From Clostridiales bacterium (lineage in GTDB: Bacteria; Bacillota_A; Clostridia; Christensenellales; CAG-917), in NCBI GenBank assembly GCA_031282095.1, contig JAITEJ010000177.1:1-5418 (forward strand): a DNA stretch of 5,418 nt, given 5' to 3'. The position numbers and the translations under genes are program-made. The notes beneath the pieces are model-generated. The model ran no database searches. It had not been told where the DNA came from and saw nothing but the letters and a program-made list of their open reading frames with translations. This document shows positions 1 through 5,418 of the stretch, in pieces (positions within the stretch are counted from its first letter, which is position 1; each line of letters starts with the position of its first letter).

Positions 1-436
1 CGCCGTCTTCGTAAACTATAAACAGATGCTTTCCCACGTTGGCGATTTTATCGGTTGATAACTCGCCGTAATCCGTCATGAACCGTTCTAAGGCTCCGTT
101 CGAATCGATAATTTCCAAATCCGTCAGACTGCCTTGCGACCGTCCTTCAGTCGTCACTATTTTAGCGTTCCAAATGGTTTCGGCGCGGTTTAAATCGGCT
201 TCGTCCTCAAAAAGTATGCCGTTCAAATTCATGACCGATATGTAATCCTTGACAGACCTTATTCTTTTGATCGGGAGAAAACGTTTTTTATTTTCTCCGC
301 AATCGTTCGGACTTACCTCCAAAAAACGTACGCGCTTTAACCGCTTGTCGTACAATGCGTCGGTGACTCGCCCTAAAATTACGGCCTCGGACAGCGTGAC
401 CACGCTCTTTCCCATATAATCGCTGATTTTAATCAT
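1..436 (-). CDS. PRC-barrel domain protein, two PRC-like modules, 3' end cut by window edge
   Basis: A reading frame stays open for 145 codons from the ATG at 436 to the left edge, so the C-terminus is missing. It begins MIKISDYMGKSVVTLSEAVI and continues with GRVTDALYDKRLKRVRFLEV, the pattern of a PRC-barrel (a short beta-barrel that often starts by naming a ligand-independent 'reset' of a strand: small hydrophobic start, GK.V, G.V.D). Residues 1 to about 75 form a first module. Residues about 88 to 145 (NAKIVTTEGRSQGSLTDLEI) look like a second one. Related clostridial proteins include the short YlmC/YmxH type, but two modules make this a different architecture, and its function is unknown. 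The start is well fixed: a TAA lies directly before the ATG in frame, and AAAGGA sits about 11 nt upstream (448-453). No signal peptide or membrane segment is seen in the visible part. Fold assignment is moderately sure; no role is assigned. Confidence 0.75.
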   Translation of the reverse strand, partial: MIKISDYMGKSVVTLSEAVILGRVTDALYDKRLKRVRFLEVSPNDCGENKKRFLPIKRIRSVKDYISVMNLNGILFEDEADLNRAETIWNAKIVTTEGRSQGSLTDLEIIDSNGALERFMTDYGELSTDKIANVGKHLFIVYEDG

Positions 437-454
437 TTATCTGTCCATCCTTTA

Positions 455-855
455 CGGTATAGCCGTATATTTTCCCGTCTGTCTGCGTTTGCTGTTTTCG
501 ATTTATGACTCTTAGTGAATTTCGCCTCGGAAATAAACGGGACGGGCAATACCCGCCCTTTGAGTTGAGAATTCCACGTGGTTAACTCTGCATTGCGGTA
601 TAGTCTCCGTCCGCGTTCGTTTTAGCCGGTCTGTGACGCTCCATAGGGAATTTCGCCGCGGGCATAAGCGTGACGGCGATATGCCCCGCTTGGTGCTGAA
701 AGTTCTTTGCGGTTAATTCTGCATTGCGGCATAGTTTCCGTCCGAGTTCGTTTTGGCCGGTCTGTGACGCGCCGAGGGGATTTCGCCGCGGGCATAAGCG
801 GGACGGCGATAAGCCCCGCTTGGTGTTGAAAGTTCCTTGCGGTCAGCCTCGCAGG
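455..855. repeat. Three degenerate tandem copies of a ~131-bp intergenic unit
   Basis: Copies lie at about 455-589, 590-720 and 721-855. Anchor words recur at a fixed step: GCATTGCGG at 590 and 721, CTGTGACGC at 631 and 762, TTTCGCC at 520, 651 and 781. Copies two and three agree at about nine bases in ten by hand alignment up to their last ten bases; copy one is much more diverged. Each copy carries a hairpin in its middle: AAGCGGG (796-802) pairs with CCCGCTT (815-821) in copy three, the same stem with one mismatch occurs in copy two (666-672/685-691), and copy one has CGGG/CCCG (543-546/552-555) extended by GGG/CCC across a bulge. A minus-strand frame through copies two and three (882-622) is open, but it starts at GTG without a ribosome site and shifts frame between copies because the repeats differ by one base. 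I read this as non-coding repeat, not a gene. Whether it recurs elsewhere in the genome cannot be seen here. Confidence 0.8.
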
Positions 856-1086
856 TAAAATTATATTTGCGCGCAGCGTCACTTATGACAATTTTAGCAG
901 ACGCGCAAGCGTGAATTTAAGCGTAATCGCGGCGTTTTTAAAAGAAAATGTCAATAAAAATCTCCGTTGCAAGACGTTCTTGGCGAAAGATCCGCTTTTA
1001 AATTCAAGGCGTGTTTACCGCTGATATTTCTCAAATGCGCCGTACTCGCTCGGAACGACCGCAAGCCGCTTCAAACGATACTTAAA
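856..1086. other. Intergenic region downstream of uppP, no gene found
   Basis: No frame here has a credible start, ribosome site and length on either strand. It contains GAATTTAAGCG (913-923) facing CGCTTTTAAATTC (993-1005), an inverted repeat with a two-base difference in the arms. Inside it lies a small hairpin followed by a run of A on the plus strand, listed separately as a possible uppP terminator. The remainder (1006-1086) shows nothing I can name. The stretch is more AT-rich in places than the flanking genes. Confidence 0.5.
956..992 (-). terminator. Weak candidate intrinsic terminator for uppP
   Basis: Read on the minus strand, CAAGA-ACG-TCTTG (982-970) forms a five-pair stem with a three-base loop. 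It is enclosed by ATCT (991-988) and AGAT (963-960) across internal loops and followed by a short T run (960-956). It lies roughly 95-130 nt after the uppP stop. The stem is short and interrupted, so it may be chance; nothing better is visible between the uppP stop and the repeats. Confidence 0.25.
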
Positions 1087-2121
1087 TTAAGCGGCGGCAA
1101 GGCGCGCTATGAGCATGCCTGCGCCTAACAGGAAAGTGTAGGCGGCGAATCCGAACAAGGATTTGTCGCGGAACACCTTAATCATAAATTTAACGGCAAA
1201 CAAGCCTGAGATGAAAGCCGTGAACATTCCGGCTATCAACGCGGGAATACTTATGCCTATTTCGGTGATGGGCGTAGAAGCGATTTCGTATACGGCGGAC
1301 AGTAAGATGACCGGTATGGACAGCAGAAAAGAAAACCTCAGCGCTTGCTCCCGTCCGACGCCTCCGAGCAATAACGCGGAGAGTGTAAAGCCGCTGCGCG
1401 ATACGCCCGGTAAAACGGCTATTCCCTGAAGCACGCCTGTTAATAAACTGTTTGCCGCGTTTAAACCGCGTTTTTTTGCACTTTTCCCTTGAATGTCTAT
1501 ATCCGAAAGGCTATCTTTTTTCGGCGCGTCAGATGAATTCTTTTTACTTAAAGTCGAATTCGCGCCTGTGTCGGTCTCATTTTTCCATACCGCGGGACGC
1601 ATGGTTTCCGCCGCCGTTTTTTCTTTGTAACGCGCGGTCAGTTCCGTTACGGGAACGGCGTTTTTCGTTTCGGTTTGATCGGCAAACCGCGGTTTGCCGT
1701 CGGACGGTATAAGGTCTTTTTTATATTTTCCGCTTCCTAACGGCAGTCCGCGTTTGCCTATGCTTTCGCCGAGCGTTAAAACCGCGGCGGTGGCGATAAA
1801 TCCGAACGGCAGATACGCGCCGAGTAGCGCGGATGGCAAAAACAGTTTCCAAAGAACGGCGATGATTCCCGTAGGCAGCATGGCTATTAAAAGATAGCGC
1901 AGTTCGCTTTTAAGAGGGTGGCGCACGAGCCGCGCCGCGTCCTTGCGGAAAACCCAAAGAACGGCGAGCAGAGTGCCGGCGTGGAGCATTACATTGAAAA
2001 ATAACGACACGCCGCCCAGTCCCAAGGATTCGGCTAAGACGAGGTGTCCCGACGAGGATACCGGCAAAAATTCCGTCAATCCTTGAATCAATCCTAATAT
2101 TATTGCGTTTATTGTTTCCAT
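1087..2121 (-). CDS. uppP: Undecaprenyl-diphosphate phosphatase UppP (BacA family) with long central insertion
   Basis: This integral membrane enzyme removes a phosphate from undecaprenyl diphosphate to regenerate the lipid carrier for peptidoglycan and other wall polymers; overproduction in the family gives bacitracin resistance. Both family signatures are present: the (Q/E)xxxE motif with QGLTEFLPVSSSGH at residues 13-26, and PGVSRSGFT at 238-246, whose arginine is the family's catalytic residue. Hydrophobic segments fall at about 1-30, 40-58, 75-95, 103-118, 224-237, 245-256, 262-280, 288-312 and 321-342. The protein has 344 residues against roughly 265-280 for typical members; the excess is a charged stretch of about 75-90 residues at about 128-218, between the two halves. 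The start METINAIILGLIQGLTEFLP matches the family N-terminus. Only AAAGG immediately before the ATG resembles a ribosome site, so initiation may be weak. It is divergent from ychF and not in an operon with any visible gene. Confidence 0.95.
   Translation of the reverse strand: METINAIILGLIQGLTEFLPVSSSGHLVLAESLGLGGVSLFFNVMLHAGTLLAVLWVFRKDAARLVRHPLKSELRYLLIAMLPTGIIAVLWKLFLPSALLGAYLPFGFIATAAVLTLGESIGKRGLPLGSGKYKKDLIPSDGKPRFADQTETKNAVPVTELTARYKEKTAAETMRPAVWKNETDTGANSTLSKKNSSDAPKKDSLSDIDIQGKSAKKRGLNAANSLLTGVLQGIAVLPGVSRSGFTLSALLLGGVGREQALRFSFLLSIPVILLSAVYEIASTPITEIGISIPALIAGMFTAFISGLFAVKFMIKVFRDKSLFGFAAYTFLLGAGMLIARLAAA
1470..1737 (-). other. Hydrophilic insertion inside UppP
   Basis: This segment encodes about residues 129-218 of UppP. 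In standard family members the two membrane halves are joined by a short linker of about 20 residues. Here the linker is rich in K, D, E, S, T and N (for example LSKKNSSDAPKKDSLSDIDI at 191-210), has no predicted membrane helix and looks disordered. The reading frame is intact and both flanks match the family, so the gene is probably functional. I cannot name a domain in it. Which side of the membrane it faces is not settled from sequence alone. Confidence 0.7.
1680..1699. repeat. 20-bp perfect palindrome within the UppP insertion
   Basis: Ten bases CGGCAAACCG (1680-1689) are followed directly by their exact reverse complement. CGGTTTG also occurs at 1671-1677, so CAAACCG (1683-1689) can pair with either neighbour: a 7-pair stem with a 5-base loop, or the full palindrome. 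The palindrome encodes GKPRFA (UppP residues 142-147). Function unknown. Confidence 0.85.
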
Positions 2122-2125
2122 GCCT

Positions 2126-2154
2126 TTGACTATTCCGAATATTTATTCTATAAT
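2126..2154 (+). promoter_or_regulatory. Near-consensus sigma-A promoter for ychF
   Basis: TTGACT (2126-2131) matches the -35 consensus at five of six bases and TATAAT (2149-2154) is a perfect -10, separated by exactly 17 bases. Transcription would start near 2161 and give a leader of about 85 nt before ychF. The -35 lies just outside the uppP start codon. It is the best promoter in the window and may also serve argS. Confidence 0.85.
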
Positions 2155-2178
2155 ATTTATTCGCGGAATGTTTATTAA
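2150..2178 (-). promoter_or_regulatory. Candidate divergent promoter for uppP overlapping the ychF -10
   Basis: On the minus strand TTAATA (2178-2173, four of six to the -35 consensus), a 17-base spacer and TATTAT (2155-2150, five of six to the -10 consensus) point toward uppP. Its -10 shares five base pairs with the ychF -10 on the other strand. The leader to the uppP ATG would be only about 20 nt. The elements are weaker than those for ychF and the surrounding DNA is AT-rich, so chance matches are possible. Confidence 0.45.
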
Positions 2179-2208
2179 TATTACCGCTCCGGAAAATATC
2201 GGAATATT
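2177..2208 (+). promoter_or_regulatory. Possible hairpin in ychF leader RNA
   Basis: AATATT-A-CCG (2177-2186) can pair with CGG-AATATT (2200-2208) with one bulged A and a 13-base loop. An alternative inner stem TCCG/CGGA (2188-2191/2200-2203) is also possible. It ends about 24 nt before the ribosome site. It does not resemble a riboswitch I know and may be incidental to AT-rich promoter DNA. Confidence 0.25.
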
Positions 2209-2245
2209 AACCGGCGCGGCGATACGGCGCGGGTGAGGTATTATT

Positions 2246-3334
2246 ATGAAATTAGGCGTAATCGGGTTGCCTAACGTAGGGAAAAGCACGTTGTTTAACG
2301 CTATAACCAAGGCGGGAGCCGCCGCGGCGAATTATCCTTTCTGTACGATCGAGCCGAATGTGGGCGTGGTCGCGGTGCCGGATGAACGTTTGGAGAAGCT
2401 TGCCGCGCTGTATAACAGCAAAAAAATCACGCCTACGTCCTTAGAGTTCGTGGATATAGCGGGGTTGGTTAAGGGCGCGTCTAAAGGCGAGGGCTTAGGC
2501 AACAAATTTTTGTCGCATATACGCGAGGTGGATGCGGTGGTGCATACGGTGCGCTGTTTTTATGACGATAACGTCATTCACGTGGACGGCGCGGTCGATC
2601 CCGTGCGCGATGTTGAAACCATAAATCTGGAGCTTATACTCGCGGATATGGAGATCTTGGAGCGGCGCATAGCTAAGGCGAAAAGCGCCGCTAAGGGCGG
2701 CGATAAGAAATTTTCGGATGAAGCCGCTTTTTACGGGCGCATATATTCGCATCTTGAAAAAGAGCTTCCCGCGCGTACCATGAAGCTTACCGACGACGAA
2801 CGCGAACAGGCGCGCGACCTCTTTTTGCTTACCGCGAAGCCGGTTATATACGCGGCGAACGTGTCTGAGGACGCCGTAAACGGCGATAACGACCTTGTAC
2901 GCGCCGTGAAAGCGTACGCGGAAAAGGAAGGCAGCGGTACGGTGGTTATTTCCGCAAAAATCGAGGAGGAACTGGCGCAGTTCTCCGACGATGAGCGCGG
3001 CGTATTCATGGAGGAGCTGGGCTTAAAGGAGAGCGGCTTGCAGCGGCTGGTTTCCGCTTGTTACTCGTTGCTGGGGCTGATAAGTTATCTCACGGCGGGC
3101 GAAAAGGAGGTGCGCGCGTGGACTATAGAGCGCGGCACGAAAGCCCCCGCCGCGGCGGGGAAGATCCACAGCGATTTCGAGAAAGGTTTCATACGGGCGG
3201 AAATAGTTAAATATCACGACTTGATTGAGTCCGGCAGCTTTAACGCCGCTAGAGAGCAGGGAAAGATCAGGAGCGAGGGTAAGGAATACGTAATGCAGGA
3301 AGACGACGTGGTGCTGTTCCGTTTTAACGTGTAG
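2246..3334 (+). CDS. ychF: Redox-regulated ribosome-associated P-loop ATPase/GTPase YchF (OLA1 family)
   Basis: YchF is a universally conserved Obg-like P-loop NTPase that in studied members prefers ATP and associates with ribosomes; its exact role is still debated. The 362-residue product has the family length. GLPNVGKS at 7-14 is the Walker A (G1) motif, DIAGLV at 70-75 is G3, and NVSE at 205-208 replaces the usual NKxD G4 motif, as is typical for YchF and linked to relaxed base specificity. The family lacks the catalytic glutamine after G3 and uses a histidine instead; H112 in NVIHV is the likely equivalent. Residues about 140-195 are the helical coiled-coil insertion, and residues about 277-362 are the TGS domain ([17 protein letters not shown]), ending in the conserved FRFNV. 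The ATG is supported by GGTGAGG (2232-2238) about 7 nt upstream. It is driven by the strong promoter at 2126-2154 and followed by a decayed copy of its own tail. Confidence 0.97.
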   Translation: MKLGVIGLPNVGKSTLFNAITKAGAAAANYPFCTIEPNVGVVAVPDERLEKLAALYNSKKITPTSLEFVDIAGLVKGASKGEGLGNKFLSHIREVDAVVHTVRCFYDDNVIHVDGAVDPVRDVETINLELILADMEILERRIAKAKSAAKGGDKKFSDEAAFYGRIYSHLEKELPARTMKLTDDEREQARDLFLLTAKPVIYAANVSEDAVNGDNDLVRAVKAYAEKEGSGTVVISAKIEEELAQFSDDERGVFMEELGLKESGLQRLVSACYSLLGLISYLTAGEKEVRAWTIERGTKAPAAAGKIHSDFEKGFIRAEIVKYHDLIESGSFNAAREQGKIRSEGKEYVMQEDDVVLFRFNV

Positions 3335-3360
3335 AAAATACGCTTTACCTAAAGGCGCGC

Positions 3361-3494
3361 GAAAATAGTTAAATATCATAACTCGACTGAATCCGGCGGA
3401 ACTAACGTTTCCGAGTGACAGGGGAGAAGTCGGCGGAGAACAATAAATACGAGATTAAACCGTTCAGTTTTAGCGTATAAAATACGCTTTGCCG
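3361..3494 (+). pseudogene. Decayed tandem duplicate of the ychF 3' end
   Basis: This stretch is a diverged copy of ychF 3200-3350. ATAGTTAAATATCA recurs (3203 and 3365), followed by a recognisable GAATCCGGCGG / GAGTCCGGCAG, and the shared trailer AAAATACGCTTT occurs at 3335 and 3479, after each stop. In translation the copy begins KIVKYHNSTESG against [12 protein letters not shown]. It is then broken by an in-frame TGA (3415-3417) and a frame shift, and resumes as GEKSAENNKYEIKPFSFSV followed by TAA (3478-3480), against [10 protein letters not shown]...FRFNV and TAG in the intact gene. The copy is about 18 bases shorter in the middle. It has no start codon or ribosome site and cannot make a protein of its own. 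The upstream copy carries the family-consensus residues and is the working one. Most likely origin is a local tandem duplication, or an out-of-register recombination, followed by neutral decay. Confidence 0.85.
3472..3488 (+). terminator. Small perfect hairpin after the ychF remnant, possible weak terminator
   Basis: AGCGTAT (3472-3478), loop AAA and ATACGCT (3482-3488) form a perfect seven-pair stem, followed by only TT before GCC. The equivalent site right after the intact ychF (AACGTGT...ATACGCT, 3328-3345) pairs with one mismatch and one G-T. With such a short T run it is a poor intrinsic terminator and could at most attenuate reading into argS. Confidence 0.3.
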
Positions 3495-3543
3495 AATTGA
3501 ACGGGCGAACGGCGGACGCGGTAACGAGACGGCGGATATACGC

Positions 3544-3548
3544 GGAGG
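3544..3548 (+). promoter_or_regulatory. Ribosome binding site of argS
   Basis: GGAGG lies 9 nt before the ATG at 3558, a strong Shine-Dalgarno match that fixes the argS start. No separate promoter with convincing -35 and -10 boxes was found in 3335-3543. Confidence 0.85.
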
Positions 3549-3557
3549 AAATATATT

Positions 3558-5261
3558 ATGGACTACGGTTATGAGCTTGCCAAGCTTATAAAAATCGAGG
3601 GCGCGGAAACCGAGGACGTTCTCGCAATGCTTGAGATACCTAAGCAGGGGCAGGGAGACATATCCCTTCCTTGCTTTAAGTTGTCTAAGATTCTAAGGAA
3701 GCCTCCCGCGGTCATAGCGTCGGAGTTGGCGGCGGCGTTTCCCGGCGCGTCGTTTATAGAGCGCACGGAAACGGTAAACGGCTATCTGAATTTCTTTTTT
3801 AACAGACGTTGTATCGCGGAAGAGCTTCGCGGCATAGCTGAGGCGGGCGCGGATTACGGCAGACAGACCGTAGGCGCGGGAAAAACCGTTTGCGTGGATT
3901 ATTCTTCGGTGAATATAGCCAAACCCTTTCACATAGGGCATCTTTCGACCACCGTCATCGGCGCCGCGCTTTGTCGGATTTATGCGTTTTTGGACTATAA
4001 AACGGTGGGCATAAACCATTTGGGAGACTGGGGGACGCAGTTCGGCAAGCTTATTTACGCCTATAAGACGTGGGGTTCGCGGGATAAGGTGGAGCAATAC
4101 GGGCTTGCGGAGTTGACTAAGCTTTATGTCCGTTTCCACGAAGAGGCGAAAAAAAACGACGCTCTGAACGACGCGGCGCGCGCGTGGTTTAAGCGGATAG
4201 AGGACGGCGACGCCGAGGCGTTGGAGTTGTTCGAGTGGTTCAGGAAGCTCACCTTAAAAGAGGTCGGTAAAATTTATAAACGTCTGCGCGTCAATTTCGA
4301 CAGCTACGCGGGAGAGAGTTTTTACAATGACAAGATGACGCCCGTGCTTAAGCTGCTCGAAGAAAAAGGCTTATTGACGGAGAGCGAAGGCGCGCGAGTC
4401 GTGGATTTGTCGGCGTACGATATGCCGCCTTGCATACTTGTGCGCGCGGACGGAGCGACCCTATATGCGACCAGAGATTTGGCGGCGGCATTTTACAGAA
4501 AAAGTAATTATGACTTCAGTAAATGCCTTTATGTGGTGGCATATCAACAAAATCTGCACTTTAAGCAGATCTTTAAGGTTCTTGAACTTGCCGGTTGCGA
4601 ATGGGCGAAAGATATGGAACATGTGGCGTTCGGCATGGTTTCTCTTGAGGACGGCGCGATGTCAACCCGCGAGGGGCGCGTTGTATGGCTTAAGGACGTC
4701 CTTAGGGAATCCGTTAAAAAGGCGCGCGCGGTGATAGAAACTAAGTCGCCGGATCTCAAAAACAAAAGAGGTACGGCGGCCGGAGTCGGAGTCGGCGCGG
4801 TTATATTTTCGGTGTTGTGCAACGGCCGCATAAAGGATATAACTTTTTCTTACGATAAAATCCTCAATTTTGACGGTGAAACCTCTCCGTATATTCAATA
4901 TTCTCACGCGCGTTGCCGCAGCGTGATAGAGAAATCGGGAAAAACCAAGTCCGCGTTGAAAGCCGACGTGAACAAAGCCGATCTCAGCCCTCTTATTGAC
5001 GACGAATCTTTCGACGTGATACGCGCGCTTCTGCGTTTTCCCGAGATTTTGCGCGACGCCGCGGATAAAAATGAGCCGTGCTTCGTTTCCCGCTATCTTA
5101 TCGATTTAGCGGGAAAATATAACAGGTTTTATCTGTCTAACCGCATTCTTAACGCTCCCGAAAGAGAGAAAGACGCTCGCCTAGTTTTGACGCGGGCGGT
5201 TGCGGACGTTCTCAAAACGGGGCTGTCGCTGTTGGGTATAAGCGCGCCGCCGAAAATGTAG
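3558..5261 (+). CDS. argS: Arginyl-tRNA synthetase (ArgRS)
   Basis: This cytoplasmic class I enzyme joins arginine to tRNA-Arg using ATP; in this family activation of the amino acid needs bound tRNA. The protein has 567 residues, the normal length. Residues about 1-85 form the ArgRS-specific N-terminal domain that contacts the tRNA elbow (GDISLPCFKLSK, VNGYLNFFFN). The Rossmann catalytic core carries SSVNIAKPFHIGHL at 117-129 with HIGH at 125-128, and NHLGDWGTQFGK at 153-164. The second signature is AMSTREG at 367-373, where the first lysine of KMSKS is alanine; many ArgRS lack the canonical KMSK lysines, and a lysine just before HIGH, here K122, is thought to compensate. The C-terminal DALR anticodon-binding domain spans about 445-567 (YIQYSHARCRSV, 445-456) and ends in the usual LLGISAPPKM. 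The gene follows ychF by 223 bp, may be co-transcribed with it, and ends 5 nt before a strong terminator. No T-box leader is seen. Confidence 0.98.
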   Translation: MDYGYELAKLIKIEGAETEDVLAMLEIPKQGQGDISLPCFKLSKILRKPPAVIASELAAAFPGASFIERTETVNGYLNFFFNRRCIAEELRGIAEAGADYGRQTVGAGKTVCVDYSSVNIAKPFHIGHLSTTVIGAALCRIYAFLDYKTVGINHLGDWGTQFGKLIYAYKTWGSRDKVEQYGLAELTKLYVRFHEEAKKNDALNDAARAWFKRIEDGDAEALELFEWFRKLTLKEVGKIYKRLRVNFDSYAGESFYNDKMTPVLKLLEEKGLLTESEGARVVDLSAYDMPPCILVRADGATLYATRDLAAAFYRKSNYDFSKCLYVVAYQQNLHFKQIFKVLELAGCEWAKDMEHVAFGMVSLEDGAMSTREGRVVWLKDVLRESVKKARAVIETKSPDLKNKRGTAAGVGVGAVIFSVLCNGRIKDITFSYDKILNFDGETSPYIQYSHARCRSVIEKSGKTKSALKADVNKADLSPLIDDESFDVIRALLRFPEILRDAADKNEPCFVSRYLIDLAGKYNRFYLSNRILNAPEREKDARLVLTRAVADVLKTGLSLLGISAPPKM

Positions 5262-5266
5262 ACGAT

Positions 5267-5326
5267 TACGGCTTTATCTCAACACTGCGTTTATCGGTGA
5301 AAATTCGCAAATAAAGCCGTATTTTT
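5267..5326 (+). terminator. Intrinsic terminator of argS
   Basis: TACGGCTTTAT (5267-5277) pairs perfectly over 11 bases with ATAAAGCCGTA (5311-5321) and is followed at once by TTTTT (5322-5326). The 33-base loop is long for a terminator; short inner pairing TGCG/CGCA (5286-5289/5306-5309) could shorten it. It starts five bases after the argS stop. There is no T run on the opposite strand, so it is one-directional. Confidence 0.85.
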
Positions 5327-5418
5327 AGAGCAATTTGATTATATGACGACAATCGTGCCGAAAATGCGCGCATCGCATCAGCTGTTTACGGCAATTGGAA
5401 ATAAAGGCGGGTAAGGCC
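5327..5418. other. Right-edge sequence without a supported gene
   Basis: The only plus-strand ATG frame here (from 5343) stops after 23 codons and has no ribosome site. One minus-strand frame is open from the edge to a stop at 5325, about 30 codons, but it resembles nothing I recognise. The G-rich AAAGGCGGGTAAGG near 5403-5416 could be a ribosome site of a gene beginning beyond the window; this is a guess. Confidence 0.4.

Noticed and set aside
622..882. Minus-strand frame of 86 codons across the tandem repeats
   Set aside because: It begins with GTG without a ribosome site, is made of the 131-bp repeats read in two different frames, and resembles no protein family. It is explained by the repeats.
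949..955. TTGACA-like -35 box on the minus strand downstream of uppP
   Set aside because: No -10-like sequence lies at 16-18 bases from it and no gene follows in that direction before the repeats.
1120..1160. uppP C-terminus as possibly truncated
   Set aside because: The final hydrophobic helix and a short alanine tail are present; the end agrees with the family.
3335..3557. T-box riboswitch upstream of argS, common for Firmicutes synthetase genes
   Set aside because: No T-box-like conserved sequence (AGGGTGGNACCGCG type) and no strong terminator precede the gene; the space is taken by the ychF remnant.
4652..4680. AMSTR instead of KMSKS in ArgRS as a possible loss of activity
   Set aside because: Loss of the canonical lysine is common in ArgRS, and the lysine before HIGH (K122) is present, so the enzyme is probably active.
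5343..5414. Short plus-strand ATG frame after the argS terminator
   Set aside because: Only 23 codons, no ribosome site, no recognisable content.

Overview
The window reads as an ordinary chromosomal segment of an anaerobic Firmicutes-type bacterium, most likely an uncultured Clostridia lineage. This is inferred from the Gram-positive style ArgRS and UppP, the SD-type ribosome sites, the sigma-A promoter and a G+C content near one half by eye. No phylogenetic test was possible. No mobile element, CRISPR array, tRNA or rRNA is visible.

Layout: (1) 1-436, minus strand: a PRC-barrel protein running off the left edge. (2) 437-1086: a 650-bp gap without a convincing gene. Its left two thirds are three degenerate tandem copies of a unit of about 131 bp, each carrying a hairpin at the same place. 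Its right third holds an inverted repeat and a weak candidate terminator for uppP. (3) 1087-2121, minus: uppP, undecaprenyl-diphosphate phosphatase, with an unusual hydrophilic insertion in the middle. (4) 2122-2245: a divergent control region where a near-consensus sigma-A promoter for ychF overlaps a weaker, oppositely directed candidate promoter for uppP at the -10 element. (5) 2246-3334, plus: ychF. (6) 3335-3557: a gap largely filled by a decayed duplicate of the last roughly 45 codons of ychF. (7) 3558-5261, plus: argS, complete, closed by a strong intrinsic terminator at 5267-5326. (8) 5327-5418: no supported gene.

The three complete genes are housekeeping: lipid-carrier recycling for the cell wall (uppP), a ribosome-associated P-loop NTPase (ychF) and arginyl-tRNA charging (argS). 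ychF and argS are co-directional with no clear promoter between them and may share the ychF promoter.

I see no good evidence for a new defence or metabolic system. What deserves a second look is structural: the ychF tail duplication, the UppP insertion with its 20-bp perfect palindrome, the 131-bp tandem repeat and the overlapping divergent promoters.
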